Program-made: the position numbers and the translations under genes
DNA from: Phycisphaerae bacterium
GTDB taxonomy: Bacteria; Planctomycetota; Phycisphaerae; Sedimentisphaerales; Anaerobacaceae
NCBI GenBank assembly: GCA_016782865.1
Contig: JADHXR010000041.1
Coordinates: 1-47,460 of the forward strand
Direction: 5' to 3'
Length of the DNA stretch: 47,460 nucleotides
The notes under the pieces: generated by a model
Told to the model about the DNA's origin: nothing
The model's database searches: none
The model's input: the letters and a program-made list of their open reading frames with translations, nothing else
Part shown: piece by piece, positions 9,503 to 19,513 of the stretch
How the letters are laid out: each line of letters begins with the position of its first letter
Position numbering within the stretch: position 1 is the stretch's first letter

Positions 9503-9631
9503 CACAGCTACTCTTCGTACAGGCGTTTTGGGCTTGCAGACCAAACAACCAACGGCACCGAAGACATCTGGTGGATTCTCGAAGGCCAGGACTATCCCAG
9601 ATTGTGGTGGGAGTTGATTCCTGAAAACTGA
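9503..9631 (+). pseudogene. Orphan C-terminal tail (GLUG-protein-like), no start
   Basis: One open frame after an in-frame stop reads RRFGLADQTTNGTEDIWW and then GQDYPRLWWELIPEN before TGA. A short, Trp-rich GQDYPRLxWE ending is typical of long secreted planctomycete proteins with GLUG-type repeats. Nothing upstream in frame could encode the rest, so I read this as the surviving 3' end of a lost gene. The similarity is from memory and needs a search. Confidence 0.4.
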
Positions 9632-9711
9632 TATGGGCCAGTACCTTCGACATTTCAGGTGTATTTCGTCGGACGATTAGAGCGCCGGGATAAACCGGCA
9701 TGGAGTTGCGA

Positions 9712-9840
9712 ATGAAAGAGTCGTACAGGAAAGGCCTGGCGAGCCATCCTGGTCCCGAGTCATGCGTCGGTCGTCGCAAGGCGGCAGGCGAAGCGTTGAC
9801 AGGGACATGCTACAAACCACATAATACTTTAGCGAAGTGA
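9712..9840 (+). pseudogene. Small ORF resembling the leader ORF of group II intron maturase elements (relic)
   Basis: The 42-codon frame contains KGLASHPGPESCVGRRKAAG followed by EALTG. I associate this motif with short frames found just upstream of group II intron reverse transcriptases. No reverse transcriptase or domain V is visible downstream: the frame ends in the hairpin at 9827. I therefore treat it as a 5' scrap of a mobile intron. The identification is tentative. Confidence 0.3.
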
Positions 9841-9980
9841 AGCATTTCGCTAAAGCGGTTCAGGGTTCACAGTTCCAGGTTCACCGTTGATCGAAAGAAC
9901 TAGTTTTACCAGCCACCAACCCTGAACCGTGAACCTTCTAACCCGGAACCAACACTTTTGCCGCACACGGCTAAAGTGTT
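9827..9980. repeat. Cluster of three inverted repeats in the gap before rnr
   Basis: Three stems lie in a row. First, CTTTAGCGAA at 9827 pairs with TTCGCTAAAG ending at 9855. Second, GGTTCAGGGTT (9857-9867) pairs with AACCCTGAACC (9918-9928). Third, AACACTTTTGCCG (9951-9963) pairs with CGGCTAAAGTGTT (9968-9980), 13 bp with one mismatch and a 4-base loop. No U-run follows, so simple intrinsic termination is not obvious; foldback repeats are the better reading. The rest of the 9632-10097 gap holds no gene I can support beyond the relics listed. Confidence 0.55.
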
Positions 9981-10097
9981 ACCCTGACTCCAGATTCTTG
10001 CCGGCGCCAAAGTACAGAGCGTTTGATTAGACTACAGATATTTGCGGGAACCAGTCGATATAAGTACCGATGAGATGCCTTTTTATGAGAAACACAG

Positions 10098-12302
10098 ATG
10101 CCTGAAATATACAAGAAACAAATAATCAAACTGCTCAAGCACGACGATTACCTTCCGCAGAGGTTGGCGCAACTCGCCAAGGCGTTGGGCGTGGACTCCG
10201 AAGATTATCCGCAGTTCAAGGATGCGTTTGACCAATTGCGACAGGCCGGACATGTCGTGATTGGTGCGCGAAGTCTGGTCAGCCTGCCCTCGCTTTCGGG
10301 TCAAATCGTGGGAACGTTCAGGGCCAATCCAAAAGGGTTTGGTTTTATCACGCCTCTCGAACCCAACTCGCACGGGGATTTGTTCGTATCGCCGTCCGCC
10401 AAGGCCGACGCTATGACCGGTGACATCGTTTTGGCAAAGGTCAAACGCAAGGGTAAACGCGGCGGCGAAATGCGATGCAGCGGTGAGATAATCGAAATTC
10501 TCGAACGCGCACAGAACAAATTTGTCGGGACCCTGGTCAAACACCCCAAGTCGTGGCTTGTCGAGCCTGACGGCAAGAGTTTCTTCGACCCGATCACTGT
10601 CGACGACGTGGGTGCAAAAGGAGCCAAAGAGAAAGACAAGGTTGTGGTCGAGATACTTTCGTATCCGACGGAGAAATATCTGGCGCGAGGCGTAATCGTT
10701 GAAGTGCTCGGCAAGGCGGGGCGATACGCAACAGAGATAAAGTCGATAATCCACCAGTACCATCTGCCGGGCGAATTTGACGCCGAGTGCATCGAGCAGT
10801 CGCGCCGGGCGGCCGGCCGTTTCAATCCCGAAGAGTTGAACGGGCGCCAGGACGTAACGGACAAAGTGATCATCACGATAGATCCGCCCGATGCGAAAGA
10901 TTTTGACGATGCGATAAGTGTTGAAAAGGATGCCGACGGCAACTGGATCCTGGGGGTCCACATCGCTGATGTCAGCAATTTTGTCACGCCTGATTCGCCG
11001 CTTGACGTTGAAGCCAGGAACCGAGGAAACAGCGCCTATCTGCCGGCCAAGACCATTCCAATGCTGCCGGAGATTCTAAGTAACGGCATTTGCAGTCTCC
11101 AGCCGGACCAGAAACGCTTTGCCAAGAGTGCATACCTGACATACGACCGCGAGGCCAAAATCGTCTCTCGCCGTTTTGCCAATAGTCTCATCAATTCGAC
11201 GCAGCGTCTGACGTACGTGCAAGCCGACAGAATCTTGAAAGGCCACACGAAAGGCGCCGCGCCCAAAGTGATTGAACTTCTGAAAGACATGGAGACTCTA
11301 AGCCGGGCGATCGAAAAACGAAGGCGAAAGAATGGAATGCTGCATCTGGACCTGCCGGAAACCGAGTTGGTGATGGACAAGTCCGGCCGGGTAGTTGATG
11401 TTCATCCTGCCGAGGACAGCTATCCGCATACTATGATCGAGATGTTCATGGTCGAGGCCAATGACGCGGTAGCTGCGCTACTCGATAGACTCAACGTCCC
11501 TTTCATGCGGCGGATTCATCCGGAGCCCGATGCTATGAGCATGACGAATCTCACCAAGCTCGTGAGGGCATTCGGTTTCACTTTGCCGCGGCATCCCGAC
11601 CGCAAGGTCATTCAAGATTTGCTGGCTACCGTCAAAGGCGCCGATTGCTCTTTCGCCGTGAACCTGGCGGTCCTGCGCAGCTTCGAAAAAGCGCAATACG
11701 CGCCTCTGCATATAGGGCATTTTGCTTTAGCTTCGACCCATTACTGCCACTTCACCAGCCCGATCCGCCGATACGCCGACTTGATGGTGCATCGCGCCCT
11801 GGATCGCTATTTACGAAATGAGCCGGCCCTCAAAGAACAGGAGCAGAATCTGGCCGAAGTCGGCAAACACATCACGTTCACCGAGCAACGAGCAGAGGAT
11901 GCCGAGAGAGAGCTGACAAAGGTGTTGACTCTTCAGATGCTGGCCAAGAAGACCGGCGAGGAACTTGACTGCGTCATTAGCGGTCTGGCGAGCTTCGGCG
12001 TATTTGCGCAATCGAAGAAGTACGGTGTAGAAGGCCTTATCCGTATGGAAGATTTGGGCTCTGATCGCTGGCAATATGACTCGAAGGCCCAGTGCATCGT
12101 TGGGGAGCGTTCGGGACGCAACATCCGTTTGGGCCAGGCCGTCAAAGTGCGAATAATCTCTGTGAACGTTCCCGCGCGCCAGTTGGATATAGCCCCCACC
12201 GAGCCGCTGGTCGATGCTTCTCGACCAAAGAAAGAAAGCAAGACGCAGAAGAAGAAAAGCAAACGAGCAACGAAGCCCGCCAAGAGCAAGCGCAAAAAGT
12301 AA
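10098..12302 (+). CDS. rnr: Ribonuclease R (3'-5' exoribonuclease, RNB family)
   Basis: This 734-residue cytoplasmic enzyme degrades structured RNA from the 3' end. Domains in order: a winged-helix-like N-terminus (1-60), cold-shock/OB domains (about 68-240, with KGFGFITP), the RNB catalytic domain (about 247-590), and an S1 domain (about 640-715, GLASFGVFAQSKKYGVEGL). A Lys/Ser-rich basic tail ends the protein, as in many RNase R proteins. The active-site acidic motif DAKDFDDAIS sits at about 265-274, and the later RNB motifs HFTSPIRRYADLMVHR are intact. Length is normal for the family. The start has only a weak ribosome site, but MPEIYKKQIIKLL fits the family N-terminus. It heads a run of core genes on the + strand. 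Confidence 0.93.
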   Translation: MPEIYKKQIIKLLKHDDYLPQRLAQLAKALGVDSEDYPQFKDAFDQLRQAGHVVIGARSLVSLPSLSGQIVGTFRANPKGFGFITPLEPNSHGDLFVSPSAKADAMTGDIVLAKVKRKGKRGGEMRCSGEIIEILERAQNKFVGTLVKHPKSWLVEPDGKSFFDPITVDDVGAKGAKEKDKVVVEILSYPTEKYLARGVIVEVLGKAGRYATEIKSIIHQYHLPGEFDAECIEQSRRAAGRFNPEELNGRQDVTDKVIITIDPPDAKDFDDAISVEKDADGNWILGVHIADVSNFVTPDSPLDVEARNRGNSAYLPAKTIPMLPEILSNGICSLQPDQKRFAKSAYLTYDREAKIVSRRFANSLINSTQRLTYVQADRILKGHTKGAAPKVIELLKDMETLSRAIEKRRRKNGMLHLDLPETELVMDKSGRVVDVHPAEDSYPHTMIEMFMVEANDAVAALLDRLNVPFMRRIHPEPDAMSMTNLTKLVRAFGFTLPRHPDRKVIQDLLATVKGADCSFAVNLAVLRSFEKAQYAPLHIGHFALASTHYCHFTSPIRRYADLMVHRALDRYLRNEPALKEQEQNLAEVGKHITFTEQRAEDAERELTKVLTLQMLAKKTGEELDCVISGLASFGVFAQSKKYGVEGLIRMEDLGSDRWQYDSKAQCIVGERSGRNIRLGQAVKVRIISVNVPARQLDIAPTEPLVDASRPKKESKTQKKKSKRATKPAKSKRKK

Positions 12303-12323
12303 AGTTGACCTATGCTGAGACTG

Positions 12324-12505
12324 GGCTCTGTCTGGAAACTCCATCGTCGGGTGCGAGATCGAGCGGTTTTTCGCCTGGCAAAGCCTGTCCCGAGCGACGC
12401 CGAGGGAACTGAAGCAGGCGATATTGCTTGTATCGTCGATGCAGCCGGATGCAGTCAGGCGGAAAATAAGCCGCTCGAAGCCAGATCGAGTTTTCAGACA
12501 GAGCC
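12324..12505. repeat. 182-bp foldback element between rnr and efp
   Basis: The ends are inverted: GGCTCTGTCTGGAAACTC at 12324-12341 against GAGTTTTCAGACAGAGCC at 12488-12505 (17 of 18 pair). Inside, GAGCGG...CGCCTGGC pairs imperfectly with GTCAGGCGG...CCGCTC, so the whole unit could fold into one long imperfect hairpin. It occupies nearly all of the gap after the rnr stop and ends 25 bp before the efp promoter. It has no coding frame I believe, so it behaves like a MITE-type or REP-type element and could act as a transcript end for rnr. Confidence 0.65.
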
Positions 12506-12530
12506 TAACACAATTTGCCCCGTCGATCTC

Positions 12531-12559
12531 TTGACATTTCACGGTAACCCTGCAATACT
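12531..12559 (+). promoter_or_regulatory. Sigma-70-type promoter of efp
   Basis: A perfect -35 TTGACA (12531-12536) is separated by 17 bp from AATACT (12554-12559), which is preceded by TG in an extended -10 context (TGCAATACT). It stands 59 bp before the efp start codon and just after the foldback element. Confidence 0.7.
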
Positions 12560-12617
12560 GCCCCCTTACGGTCGATTAGTGAAAATTGATTACTGATTAT
12601 TTTTTTCGGAGCAGCAA

Positions 12618-13178
12618 ATGAGAGCATCTGAGATGCGAAAAGGTCAGACCGTCAAGATTGACGGTAAATTGTATGCTATTGTGGATTATCAGCACGTAAA
12701 GTTGGGCAAGGGTGGTGCGGTATTCCAGACAAAATTGAAAAGCCTGGCCGACGGTTCAATTCAGAATATCCGCCTGCGCGCAGAGGAAATGGTCGAAGAG
12801 GCGTATCTGGACAAGAGAAGTTACGAGTACCTGTATTCGTCCGGGAGCGAGCACGTTCTGATGGATACGACGACCTACGACCAGATCACGCTCGACGACG
12901 ACGCCTTTGGCGACGGGCCGAAATACCTGAAGCCTAACAGCCAGCTTCAGGTCAGCATGTACGAGGGCAAGCCCCTGATAATCACTCTGCCCAATACCGT
13001 GGATCTGGAAGTGACCGACACGCCGCCTGAGATCAAAGGCGCCACGGCGACAAATCAGAACAAACCGGCGACGATGGAAACGGGGCTTGTCGTTCAGGTG
13101 CCGGCTTTTGTCAAGATCGGCGAACTCATACGCGTGGATACGCGTACGGGCGAATATCTGACGCGAGTAAAGGAGTAG
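12618..13178 (+). CDS. efp: Elongation factor P
   Basis: EF-P binds between the P and E sites and relieves ribosome stalling at polyproline. The protein is 186 residues, the usual length, with three beta-barrel domains (KOW-like domain I, then two OB folds; the end GEYLTRVKE is the family signature). The modified loop is KLGKGGAVFQTKLK with Lys31 at the tip. The residue two before the tip Lys, often Pro (PGKG), is Leu here. A lysine tip implies an EpmA-like or no modification rather than rhamnosylation; the partner enzyme is not in this window. The start follows CGGAGCAGCAA. It has its own promoter at 12531, and secA follows after 64 bp. Confidence 0.93.
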   Translation: MRASEMRKGQTVKIDGKLYAIVDYQHVKLGKGGAVFQTKLKSLADGSIQNIRLRAEEMVEEAYLDKRSYEYLYSSGSEHVLMDTTTYDQITLDDDAFGDGPKYLKPNSQLQVSMYEGKPLIITLPNTVDLEVTDTPPEIKGATATNQNKPATMETGLVVQVPAFVKIGELIRVDTRTGEYLTRVKE

Positions 13179-13242
13179 GACGTTTGATGTCATTGTCGCG
13201 GCCGCAGGATCGGTGCTTTACCACAGATGACAGGAAAACACG

Positions 13243-16200
13243 ATGGCATTTGAGAAAGTAAGCAAGGCGCTTATAAAAGTCTTCGGCTCTCGCAACGAGC
13301 GGTTGGTCAAGGCTTATTCGGTGATCGCCGAGCAAGCCGGCGAGTTCGAAGAGCGAACCAAAAAACTCGACGACGAGGCTCTCAGGGCAAAGACTGCCCA
13401 GTTCAAAGCTGCAATAAAGGCCGGGACCGTGCCCGAGGATATCTTGCCCGAAGCATTTGCGGTCGTTCGAGAGGCGGCAAGACGAAATGTCCAGATGCGG
13501 CACTTCGATGTGCAGCTTATAGGCGGCAATGTCCTCTACGAAGGTAAGATCGCCGAGATGGCAACCGGCGAGGGCAAGACGCTGGTGGCGACATTGGCGG
13601 CATACCTTGTCCATCTGACCGGACGAAAGATCCACGTGGTGACGGTCAACGATTACTTAGCCAAACGAGACGCCGAATGGATGGCGCCGGTCTATGAATC
13701 TCTGGGACTGACGGTCGGAGCGATTCAGGCGGACATGGACAGCGCCGGCGACGAAAGAAAAGCTCAGTACGGCCGCGATATCACCTACGGCACAAACAAT
13801 GAGTTCGGGTTCGATTTTCTTCGCGACAATATGAAAACGTCGCTCGAGCGGATGGTGCAGGGCCCGCTGGAATATGCCGTGATCGACGAAGTCGACTCGA
13901 TTCTGATTGACGAGGCCAGGACGCCTTTGATCATATCGGGCCCGGCTTTCGATGATGTCACCAGATACGGCAAGGCCGACCAGGTGGCGAGAAAGTTGAT
14001 CGGCCTTCAAAGCAGCTATGATCGCTCGAAAAAGCAAATTGATTCCGCCGAGCGGACTATTGCCAATGCTCAGGGCGAATTGTCCGACGCGAAGAAGGGC
14101 AAAGACAGCAAGCGGATCGAGAAGGCTCAGAAGGTGATTGAGAAGAGCCAGGCCGAGCACGAAGCGGCGGCCGCTGCGCTCGCGCAGGCCACACAGTATT
14201 ACGAGGTCGAACACGATAAAAAAGCGGTGCATCTGACGCACGAAGGCGTCGGTGCCGCACAGGATATAGCCGGCGTGGGTTCATTTTTCACCGGCTCGAA
14301 TATGGAATGGCCCCATCTTCTGGAGCAGAGTCTGCGGGCCCACGTCACGTTTGAGCGGGAGAAAGACTACGTTGTCATGGACGGCAAAGTCATCATCGTC
14401 GATGAGTTTACGGGACGGCTGATGCACGGCCGGCAATGGTCCGACGGGCTCCATCAGGCGGTCGAGGCAAAAGAAGGCGTCAAGGTAAAAGAAGAGAGCC
14501 AGACGCTGGCAACTATCACGCTGCAGAACTTTTTCAAACTCTACGACCAGATAGCGGGAATGACCGGCACCGCCGTAACCGAAGCCGAAGAGTTCATGAA
14601 CATCTACAAGCTGGAAGTTATCGCAATGCCGACCAACGAGCCCTGCATCAGGGAGGACCGGGAAGACGCAATCTACAAATCGCTTGGCGAAAAATTCGAT
14701 GCGATAGTGGAAGAGATCCGCGAAGTGAGCATGGCCGGCAGGCCGGTGCTTGTCGGTACGATCAGCATAGAAAAAAGCGAGGCTCTTTCAGAGGCCCTGC
14801 ATAAGAAATTCGGTCTCGACCATGAGGTCCTCAACGCCAAGCAGCACGCAAGGGAGGCCGACATTGTCGTCAAGGCCGGTTATCAGCACAAAGCCCGGGA
14901 CGGTTCGATGCGCGGCAATGTCACCATTGCGACCAACATGGCCGGGAGAGGTACCGACATAAAACTCGGCCCCGGTGTTCTCTATGAGAACTTGGGGGAA
15001 GAAGACGATCCAAACGAGCGAGGCGTTAGGATCTGTACGCTCAAGCAACTAAGCACCGGCAACGTGATCCACCTCAAGTCAAATGACCCAATGTATCACG
15101 TGTTCCTAGGCGATGGTAAAGACAAGGATAAAACGAAATACGTCGGCGGAGAACACGTACTTGGCACGGAGCGCCACGAGGCCAGAAGGATCGATAATCA
15201 GCTTCGAGGCCGTTGCGGCAGACAAGGTGATCCCGGCTCCAGCCAGTTCTTCCTGAGCTTCGACGATGATTTGATGCGAATCTTCGCCCCGGAATGGACC
15301 GTCAAGGCACTTTCCTGGATCGGCTGGGAAGAAGGACAGCCGATCTATCACAAGAGAATAAGCAAAGGCATAGAAAAAGCGCAGAAGAAGGTTGAGGAGC
15401 GAAACTTCGACGTGCGCAAGAGCCTGCTCGAATATGACGAGGTGATGGATTATCAGCGAAAGATCTTCTATTCGCGCCGGCGCCAGATTCTGGCCGGGCT
15501 CAAGCTCAAGAACGTCATCGACGAGATGATCGAGGGGGCTATCGCAAAGAATTGTGAGACGATACTCGACAAAGAGTACCCGGCCAAGTGTGTCATCGAA
15601 TGGGCAAGAACTAATTTCGGAGCCGATCTTAAGCCGTCGGACATCGCCGACGCGAAGGTTCAGGACATCGAAGAACTCATCAAGCATCAGGCAAAGGGTG
15701 ACGCCGAGAACAACATATCGCTCTCATTGGGGGAATATTTTGAGGACTACAGTGCCCCGAACACTTGGGATATATCGGGTTTGTGCAAATGGGCCATGAG
15801 TGCCTTTCGAGTCAGTCTGAGCCCGAGCAAGGTCAAGCAGCAGTCACCCGACGAGATCCAGGAGCAATTGACTTTAGCTGCCGCCGAGCAAATCGACAAG
15901 AAGGACTGTTCGCAGTTGATCGAGTTTCTCAAGGAGGATTTCGCCGTTCGGACATTTGTCGACTGGGCGCGCGCGAAATTCGACATAAGACTCGACGTCA
16001 GCGAGTTGAAGGACCTCAAAGGTTCGCAAATCCGACAGCAGCTTTGTGAACAAACAGCAGCGAAGTACAAACAACGGGAAATTGAATATCCTGTCGAGTT
16101 TGCGATGAACATGGTTTACGGCCCGCAGGGAGCCAATGTCTATGCCTTTGAGACACTTGCCGAATGGGCCAACAGGAAATACAACGCCGGCCTGTCGGTG

Positions 16201-16890
16201 GAAAAAATACAAGATGCAAAGCCTCGTGCACTGCGCGATCAACTGCTTGAACTAAGCCGGAGCTTTAACGACGGCGAACTGGAACGAGAGCTTTCTGACA
16301 GAATCGCCCGCTCAAACCGCGCCGAGCTGGTGAGCTGGGCCAACGAACGATTCGGCGCCTCTTTGGCCGAAGAGGATCTGTCCGGCGACGGCCCGCAAGT
16401 TAAAGAAAAATTATCCGAGGTGGCGACCGAGTTCTTGCGATCCGAGCTTACCGACCTTGAAAAGTACGTTCTGCTCCAGGTTTACGACAGCACATGGAAA
16501 GACCATCTCTATTCGATGGACCATCTCAAGAGCAGCATCTGGATGCGATCCTTGGCCGAGAAAGACCCCAAGATCGAATACAAACGCGAAGGTTCACGAA
16601 TGTTCGAGGAAATGCTCGATACTATCGAGGACCGCGTTACGGATATCATTTTCAAGATTCGTCTTGAAGCCGGCGCCCGGGCCAGGAATGTGTGGAACGT
16701 GAGTCAGACCTCACACGATGAGGTCGGTCAATTCGCGATGGCCGAGCAACAGCGGGCCGCCGCCCAGGCGCCGCAGGGCGAGGTGAAGGTAAAGCAGATC
16801 AAGCTCGAAACGCCCAAGGTCGGGCGCAATGAGCCATGTCCCTGCGGCAGCGGGAAGAAGTACAAGAAATGCTGCGGGAAAGACGCATAG
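13243..16890 (+). CDS. secA: Protein translocase subunit SecA, long form with internal repeats
   Basis: SecA is the ATPase motor that drives preproteins through SecYEG. At 1215 residues it is far longer than the usual 800-950. Visible motifs: Walker A in [14 protein letters not shown] (about 106-120), [19 protein letters not shown], the helicase motif [13 protein letters not shown], and [19 protein letters not shown]. The C-terminus is the zinc-binding SEC-C motif [13 protein letters not shown]. Two insertions explain the length. A charged, Ala-rich coiled-coil-like segment lies at about 262-330 ([19 protein letters not shown] type sequence). Five W-A repeats follow at Trp787, 850, 908, 975 and 1032 in the helical scaffold/wing region. 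Catalytic motifs look intact, so it should be active. The start is supported by position and by [19 protein letters not shown], a normal SecA N-terminus. Confidence 0.95.
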   Translation: MAFEKVSKALIKVFGSRNERLVKAYSVIAEQAGEFEERTKKLDDEALRAKTAQFKAAIKAGTVPEDILPEAFAVVREAARRNVQMRHFDVQLIGGNVLYEGKIAEMATGEGKTLVATLAAYLVHLTGRKIHVVTVNDYLAKRDAEWMAPVYESLGLTVGAIQADMDSAGDERKAQYGRDITYGTNNEFGFDFLRDNMKTSLERMVQGPLEYAVIDEVDSILIDEARTPLIISGPAFDDVTRYGKADQVARKLIGLQSSYDRSKKQIDSAERTIANAQGELSDAKKGKDSKRIEKAQKVIEKSQAEHEAAAAALAQATQYYEVEHDKKAVHLTHEGVGAAQDIAGVGSFFTGSNMEWPHLLEQSLRAHVTFEREKDYVVMDGKVIIVDEFTGRLMHGRQWSDGLHQAVEAKEGVKVKEESQTLATITLQNFFKLYDQIAGMTGTAVTEAEEFMNIYKLEVIAMPTNEPCIREDREDAIYKSLGEKFDAIVEEIREVSMAGRPVLVGTISIEKSEALSEALHKKFGLDHEVLNAKQHAREADIVVKAGYQHKARDGSMRGNVTIATNMAGRGTDIKLGPGVLYENLGEEDDPNERGVRICTLKQLSTGNVIHLKSNDPMYHVFLGDGKDKDKTKYVGGEHVLGTERHEARRIDNQLRGRCGRQGDPGSSQFFLSFDDDLMRIFAPEWTVKALSWIGWEEGQPIYHKRISKGIEKAQKKVEERNFDVRKSLLEYDEVMDYQRKIFYSRRRQILAGLKLKNVIDEMIEGAIAKNCETILDKEYPAKCVIEWARTNFGADLKPSDIADAKVQDIEELIKHQAKGDAENNISLSLGEYFEDYSAPNTWDISGLCKWAMSAFRVSLSPSKVKQQSPDEIQEQLTLAAAEQIDKKDCSQLIEFLKEDFAVRTFVDWARAKFDIRLDVSELKDLKGSQIRQQLCEQTAAKYKQREIEYPVEFAMNMVYGPQGANVYAFETLAEWANRKYNAGLSVEKIQDAKPRALRDQLLELSRSFNDGELERELSDRIARSNRAELVSWANERFGASLAEEDLSGDGPQVKEKLSEVATEFLRSELTDLEKYVLLQVYDSTWKDHLYSMDHLKSSIWMRSLAEKDPKIEYKREGSRMFEEMLDTIEDRVTDIIFKIRLEAGARARNVWNVSQTSHDEVGQFAMAEQQRAAAQAPQGEVKVKQIKLETPKVGRNEPCPCGSGKKYKKCCGKDA

Positions 16891-16926
16891 GATAATACTG
16901 TTTTGTGAGATGAAAGGAGAAAGGCT

Positions 16927-18228
16927 ATGAACTGGTCCGAGGCTATTGTTGGCGCAGGTTCGCGCCGTCGCAGTAAATCGTGTTTCGAGGTATGGATCGC
17001 TGCGATCTGCCTGGTGATGTCGTTGTCGGTCGCGGCAAGCGGCGCTGAGGACTGGCCGCATTATCTCGGTCCCAACTTTGATCTCAAACCCGGCGTCAAG
17101 GAATTCACCGCGAAATCCGCGACCAAGGTTTGGGACGCGAAGGTCGGCACAGGCATGTGCTCGGTCACCATCGCTGACGGTCTGCTCTACACGATGGGCA
17201 ACGACGGCAAGAAAGAGGACAAGGACAAGAGCAAGGCGAAGGATTCCGTCTACTGCCTGGACGCCAGAACGGGACAAGAGAAGTGGACGTTCGATTATCA
17301 GTGCGTTCTCAAGCCTAACCTCCACCCGGGTGGCCCCAGCTCCACTCCGACCATCCACCAGGGCAAGGTTTATACGATCAGCAAGGAGGGTCATATCTTC
17401 TGTCTCGATGCCAAGACTGGCGAGAAGATATGGGAGGCATCGGCAGAGCAGTATCAGGTGAGAAAGGCCTGGTGGGGCTTCGCTGCTTCGCCTACCATCA
17501 TTGATGATGTTGCCATTTACAATGCAGGTGACAGAGGTTTGGCCTTGAACAAGAATACGGGCGACGTCCTCTGGAGGAGTGAGCAGAATGTCGTCGCTTA
17601 CGCCACACCCAAGCCTCTGCCCGCCGCCATGTTCGGCCGTCCCGCCGTGGCTTTGCTCACAAATCGAGAGTTCCTTGTTCTTGATCCGGCAACAGGTAAG
17701 TCGGTGGCGACCTACAAGAAGACGTGGCAGGAAAAATCGAACTGCAACGGCACGACTCCTTACATCTACAGGGGTCGGATGTATCTCGTTCACAGCGCGC
17801 ACGGCTTAAGCCGCCTGTCTCTGGACGGCAATGAGTTCACGCAGGATTGGCTGTCGGAGGATGCCAAATTCCCCAATGAGTGGTTCGCCTTCAACACGCA
17901 TGTGATCCGTGAAGGCAACATCTACTTTCTGACCAAAGGCCGCGGATCGACCGGAATGGGATTGATTTGTATCGACGCCGAGACGGGCAAACGCAAATCA
18001 TTCGACGACAAATACGACTTCGGGAATCTGCTCGGTGTTGGCGATAAGTTGATCATACTCAGCGAGAAGGGCGAGCTGATCTGGGGCGATCTGGGCAAAG
18101 CGTCTTTTAAAGAGACCCACCGGCAGAAGATTCTGGAGGGCCTCTGCTGGTCGAAGCCTGTTCTTCTCGGAGACTTGCTCTACGCTCGCGACGCCGAGGG
18201 CACCGTCGTCTGTCTCGAACTCAAGTAG
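16927..18228 (+). CDS. Exported PQQ-like (BamB-type) beta-propeller protein
   Basis: The protein has 433 residues with an N-terminal signal sequence (IAAICLVMSLSVAASGAEDW) after a basic stretch (RRRSK). The mature part is a WD-like propeller of PQQ repeats: VYCLDARTGQEKWTF, IFCLDAKTGEKIWEA, LALNKNTGDVLWRSE, FLVLDPATGKSVATY and LICIDAETGKR. In this superfamily the repeat is used in BamB (outer-membrane assembly) and in quinoprotein dehydrogenases. No Cys lipobox and no dehydrogenase residues are evident, so I assign a structural or binding role in the periplasm without choosing a partner. The ribosome site GAAAGGAGAAAGG is strong. It follows secA by 36 bp. Confidence 0.8.
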   Translation: MNWSEAIVGAGSRRRSKSCFEVWIAAICLVMSLSVAASGAEDWPHYLGPNFDLKPGVKEFTAKSATKVWDAKVGTGMCSVTIADGLLYTMGNDGKKEDKDKSKAKDSVYCLDARTGQEKWTFDYQCVLKPNLHPGGPSSTPTIHQGKVYTISKEGHIFCLDAKTGEKIWEASAEQYQVRKAWWGFAASPTIIDDVAIYNAGDRGLALNKNTGDVLWRSEQNVVAYATPKPLPAAMFGRPAVALLTNREFLVLDPATGKSVATYKKTWQEKSNCNGTTPYIYRGRMYLVHSAHGLSRLSLDGNEFTQDWLSEDAKFPNEWFAFNTHVIREGNIYFLTKGRGSTGMGLICIDAETGKRKSFDDKYDFGNLLGVGDKLIILSEKGELIWGDLGKASFKETHRQKILEGLCWSKPVLLGDLLYARDAEGTVVCLELK

Positions 18229-18482
18229 ACCGGCCGTCGCAGGTCGTCCGATATCATAGGCCATAGAGGTCTCGGCACCGAACATCTCAGTTATGATGTG
18301 AGGCAATGCGGGCGACTACGGGTACGTCCGTGTGAAACAACACTTCCGGGAAATGCCTGCTCATAAGGAAGTACAGGGCATGCTGCGCGAAAAGTTCAGA
18401 GATTCCGGCCGCAGAGCCGATGATAGAGTAATGGGGACCGATTTTCGCAAGACGATTGATATTGGCTGACAAGAGAAGGCAG

Positions 18483-19163
18483 ATGGCAGAGAGGCGAAGA
18501 AAAATGAGGCTTTTGCCTCTGATTATCATAGGGGCGGCGCTTGTAGGGGCGGCCTATTTGGGCCGGGCGCCATACAAAGCAGTTGCGACGATAGGCGAAC
18601 TTTTAGCCGAGAACAAGGATCTCAAGCAGGCGATAACCAACCTGACGGGTGAGGACCAGATAGGGTATGCGAAGGTCATCGCTCAGGGATTCAGAGACGG
18701 AGAGCTTTTTACGACCATAAAATTCGTAGAGACGGCCCGAGGCGACGAGCTGACGAACATCCTGGAGAAGGAATACACAATCGCCGGCGATGTCGTCCAC
18801 TTTGACGCCTTGATCGTGAAGTTCGGCAGCAAGATGGTCACCGACGGCCGGGCAAAGGCGCTGTATCTGTGGAGAAGGGTTTACGGCGAGAAGATGTCGC
18901 CTGCTGAGGGTTTTCCCATTGAGGAGCCGGGAGCAGAACCGAGAAGATACAAAGATATGCTCGAAGCGCTGCCGGTAGAGAAGAGGCATATGTTCTGGTC
19001 TAATATCTGGGACCTGGCAAACGATACTGAGAAACTCACCGCACATGATGTCGAGGCGATCTATGGCAACGCCATTTATAGCAAGCTAAGAAAAGGGCTC
19101 ATATACGTCTTCAAGATCAATAGTGCGGGCCAGGTTTATCCCCAAGTCGTTCCCGACATATAG
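18483..19163 (+). CDS. Unknown membrane-anchored protein
   Basis: I do not recognise a named family. From ATG 18483 the protein has 226 residues: a basic start (AERRRKM), one membrane segment (LLPLIIIGAALVGAAYLG), a coiled-coil-like stretch (GELLAENKDLKQAI), then a compact alpha/beta region (KFVETARGDEL, VHFDALIVKFGSKMV, ALYLWRRVYGEKM). This topology suggests a periplasmic domain on a single anchor. I chose 18483 over the upstream TTG (18456) because AGAAGG sits 6 bp before it; a third in-frame ATG lies at 18504. The stop codon TAG is the first three bases of the foldback element that follows. The 254-bp gap before it has short open frames on both strands, none recognised. Confidence 0.65.
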   Translation: MAERRRKMRLLPLIIIGAALVGAAYLGRAPYKAVATIGELLAENKDLKQAITNLTGEDQIGYAKVIAQGFRDGELFTTIKFVETARGDELTNILEKEYTIAGDVVHFDALIVKFGSKMVTDGRAKALYLWRRVYGEKMSPAEGFPIEEPGAEPRRYKDMLEALPVEKRHMFWSNIWDLANDTEKLTAHDVEAIYGNAIYSKLRKGLIYVFKINSAGQVYPQVVPDI

Positions 19164-19341
19164 CCCGAATTTCTCACAGCCCTCCGGCTGCAATCGCGTA
19201 TCTCATGCCATCTGGCTGGACTTGTCTTGATCCCCGACTTCGACGTATTTCAATACGCCTTCACCCGGCTCACTGCGACAAGTCCAGGATCTGTCACAAT
19301 CTACGCGATCTCGCTACGAAGTTTGTGAGAAATCCGGGCTA
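19161..19341. repeat. 181-bp foldback element overlapping a stop codon
   Basis: The terminal inverted repeats are 18 bp with one mismatch: TAGCCCGAATTTCTCACA at 19161-19178 and TGTGAGAAATCCGGGCTA at 19324-19341. A second inner pair, GGACTTGTC (19218-19226) and GACAAGTCC (19277-19285), and a central CGTATT/AATACG make the whole unit self-complementary. Its first three bases are the TAG stop of the upstream gene. It probably ends that transcript and may be a mobile MITE-type unit. Confidence 0.75.
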
Positions 19342-19513
19342 GCAGGCGACCTTTGTTCTCTGCGCTGCCTCGGACTCGATTCTGACCTGCCACTTCAGGC
19401 ATTTCACATATCCCCTTGATCTAACTGGGCTACGGTTCTTGATTGACGCTGGCCGGGGCGTCGGTTATTGTAGAGGCCGATGGTCTGATTTGTACTGTAA
19501 GGGATCTTGGAGA

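Noticed and set aside
18287..18529. Minus-strand 80-codon frame near the unknown membrane protein
   Set aside because: It overlaps the start of a better gene on the + strand, has no ribosome site, and the apparent continuation lies in another frame. No family recognised.
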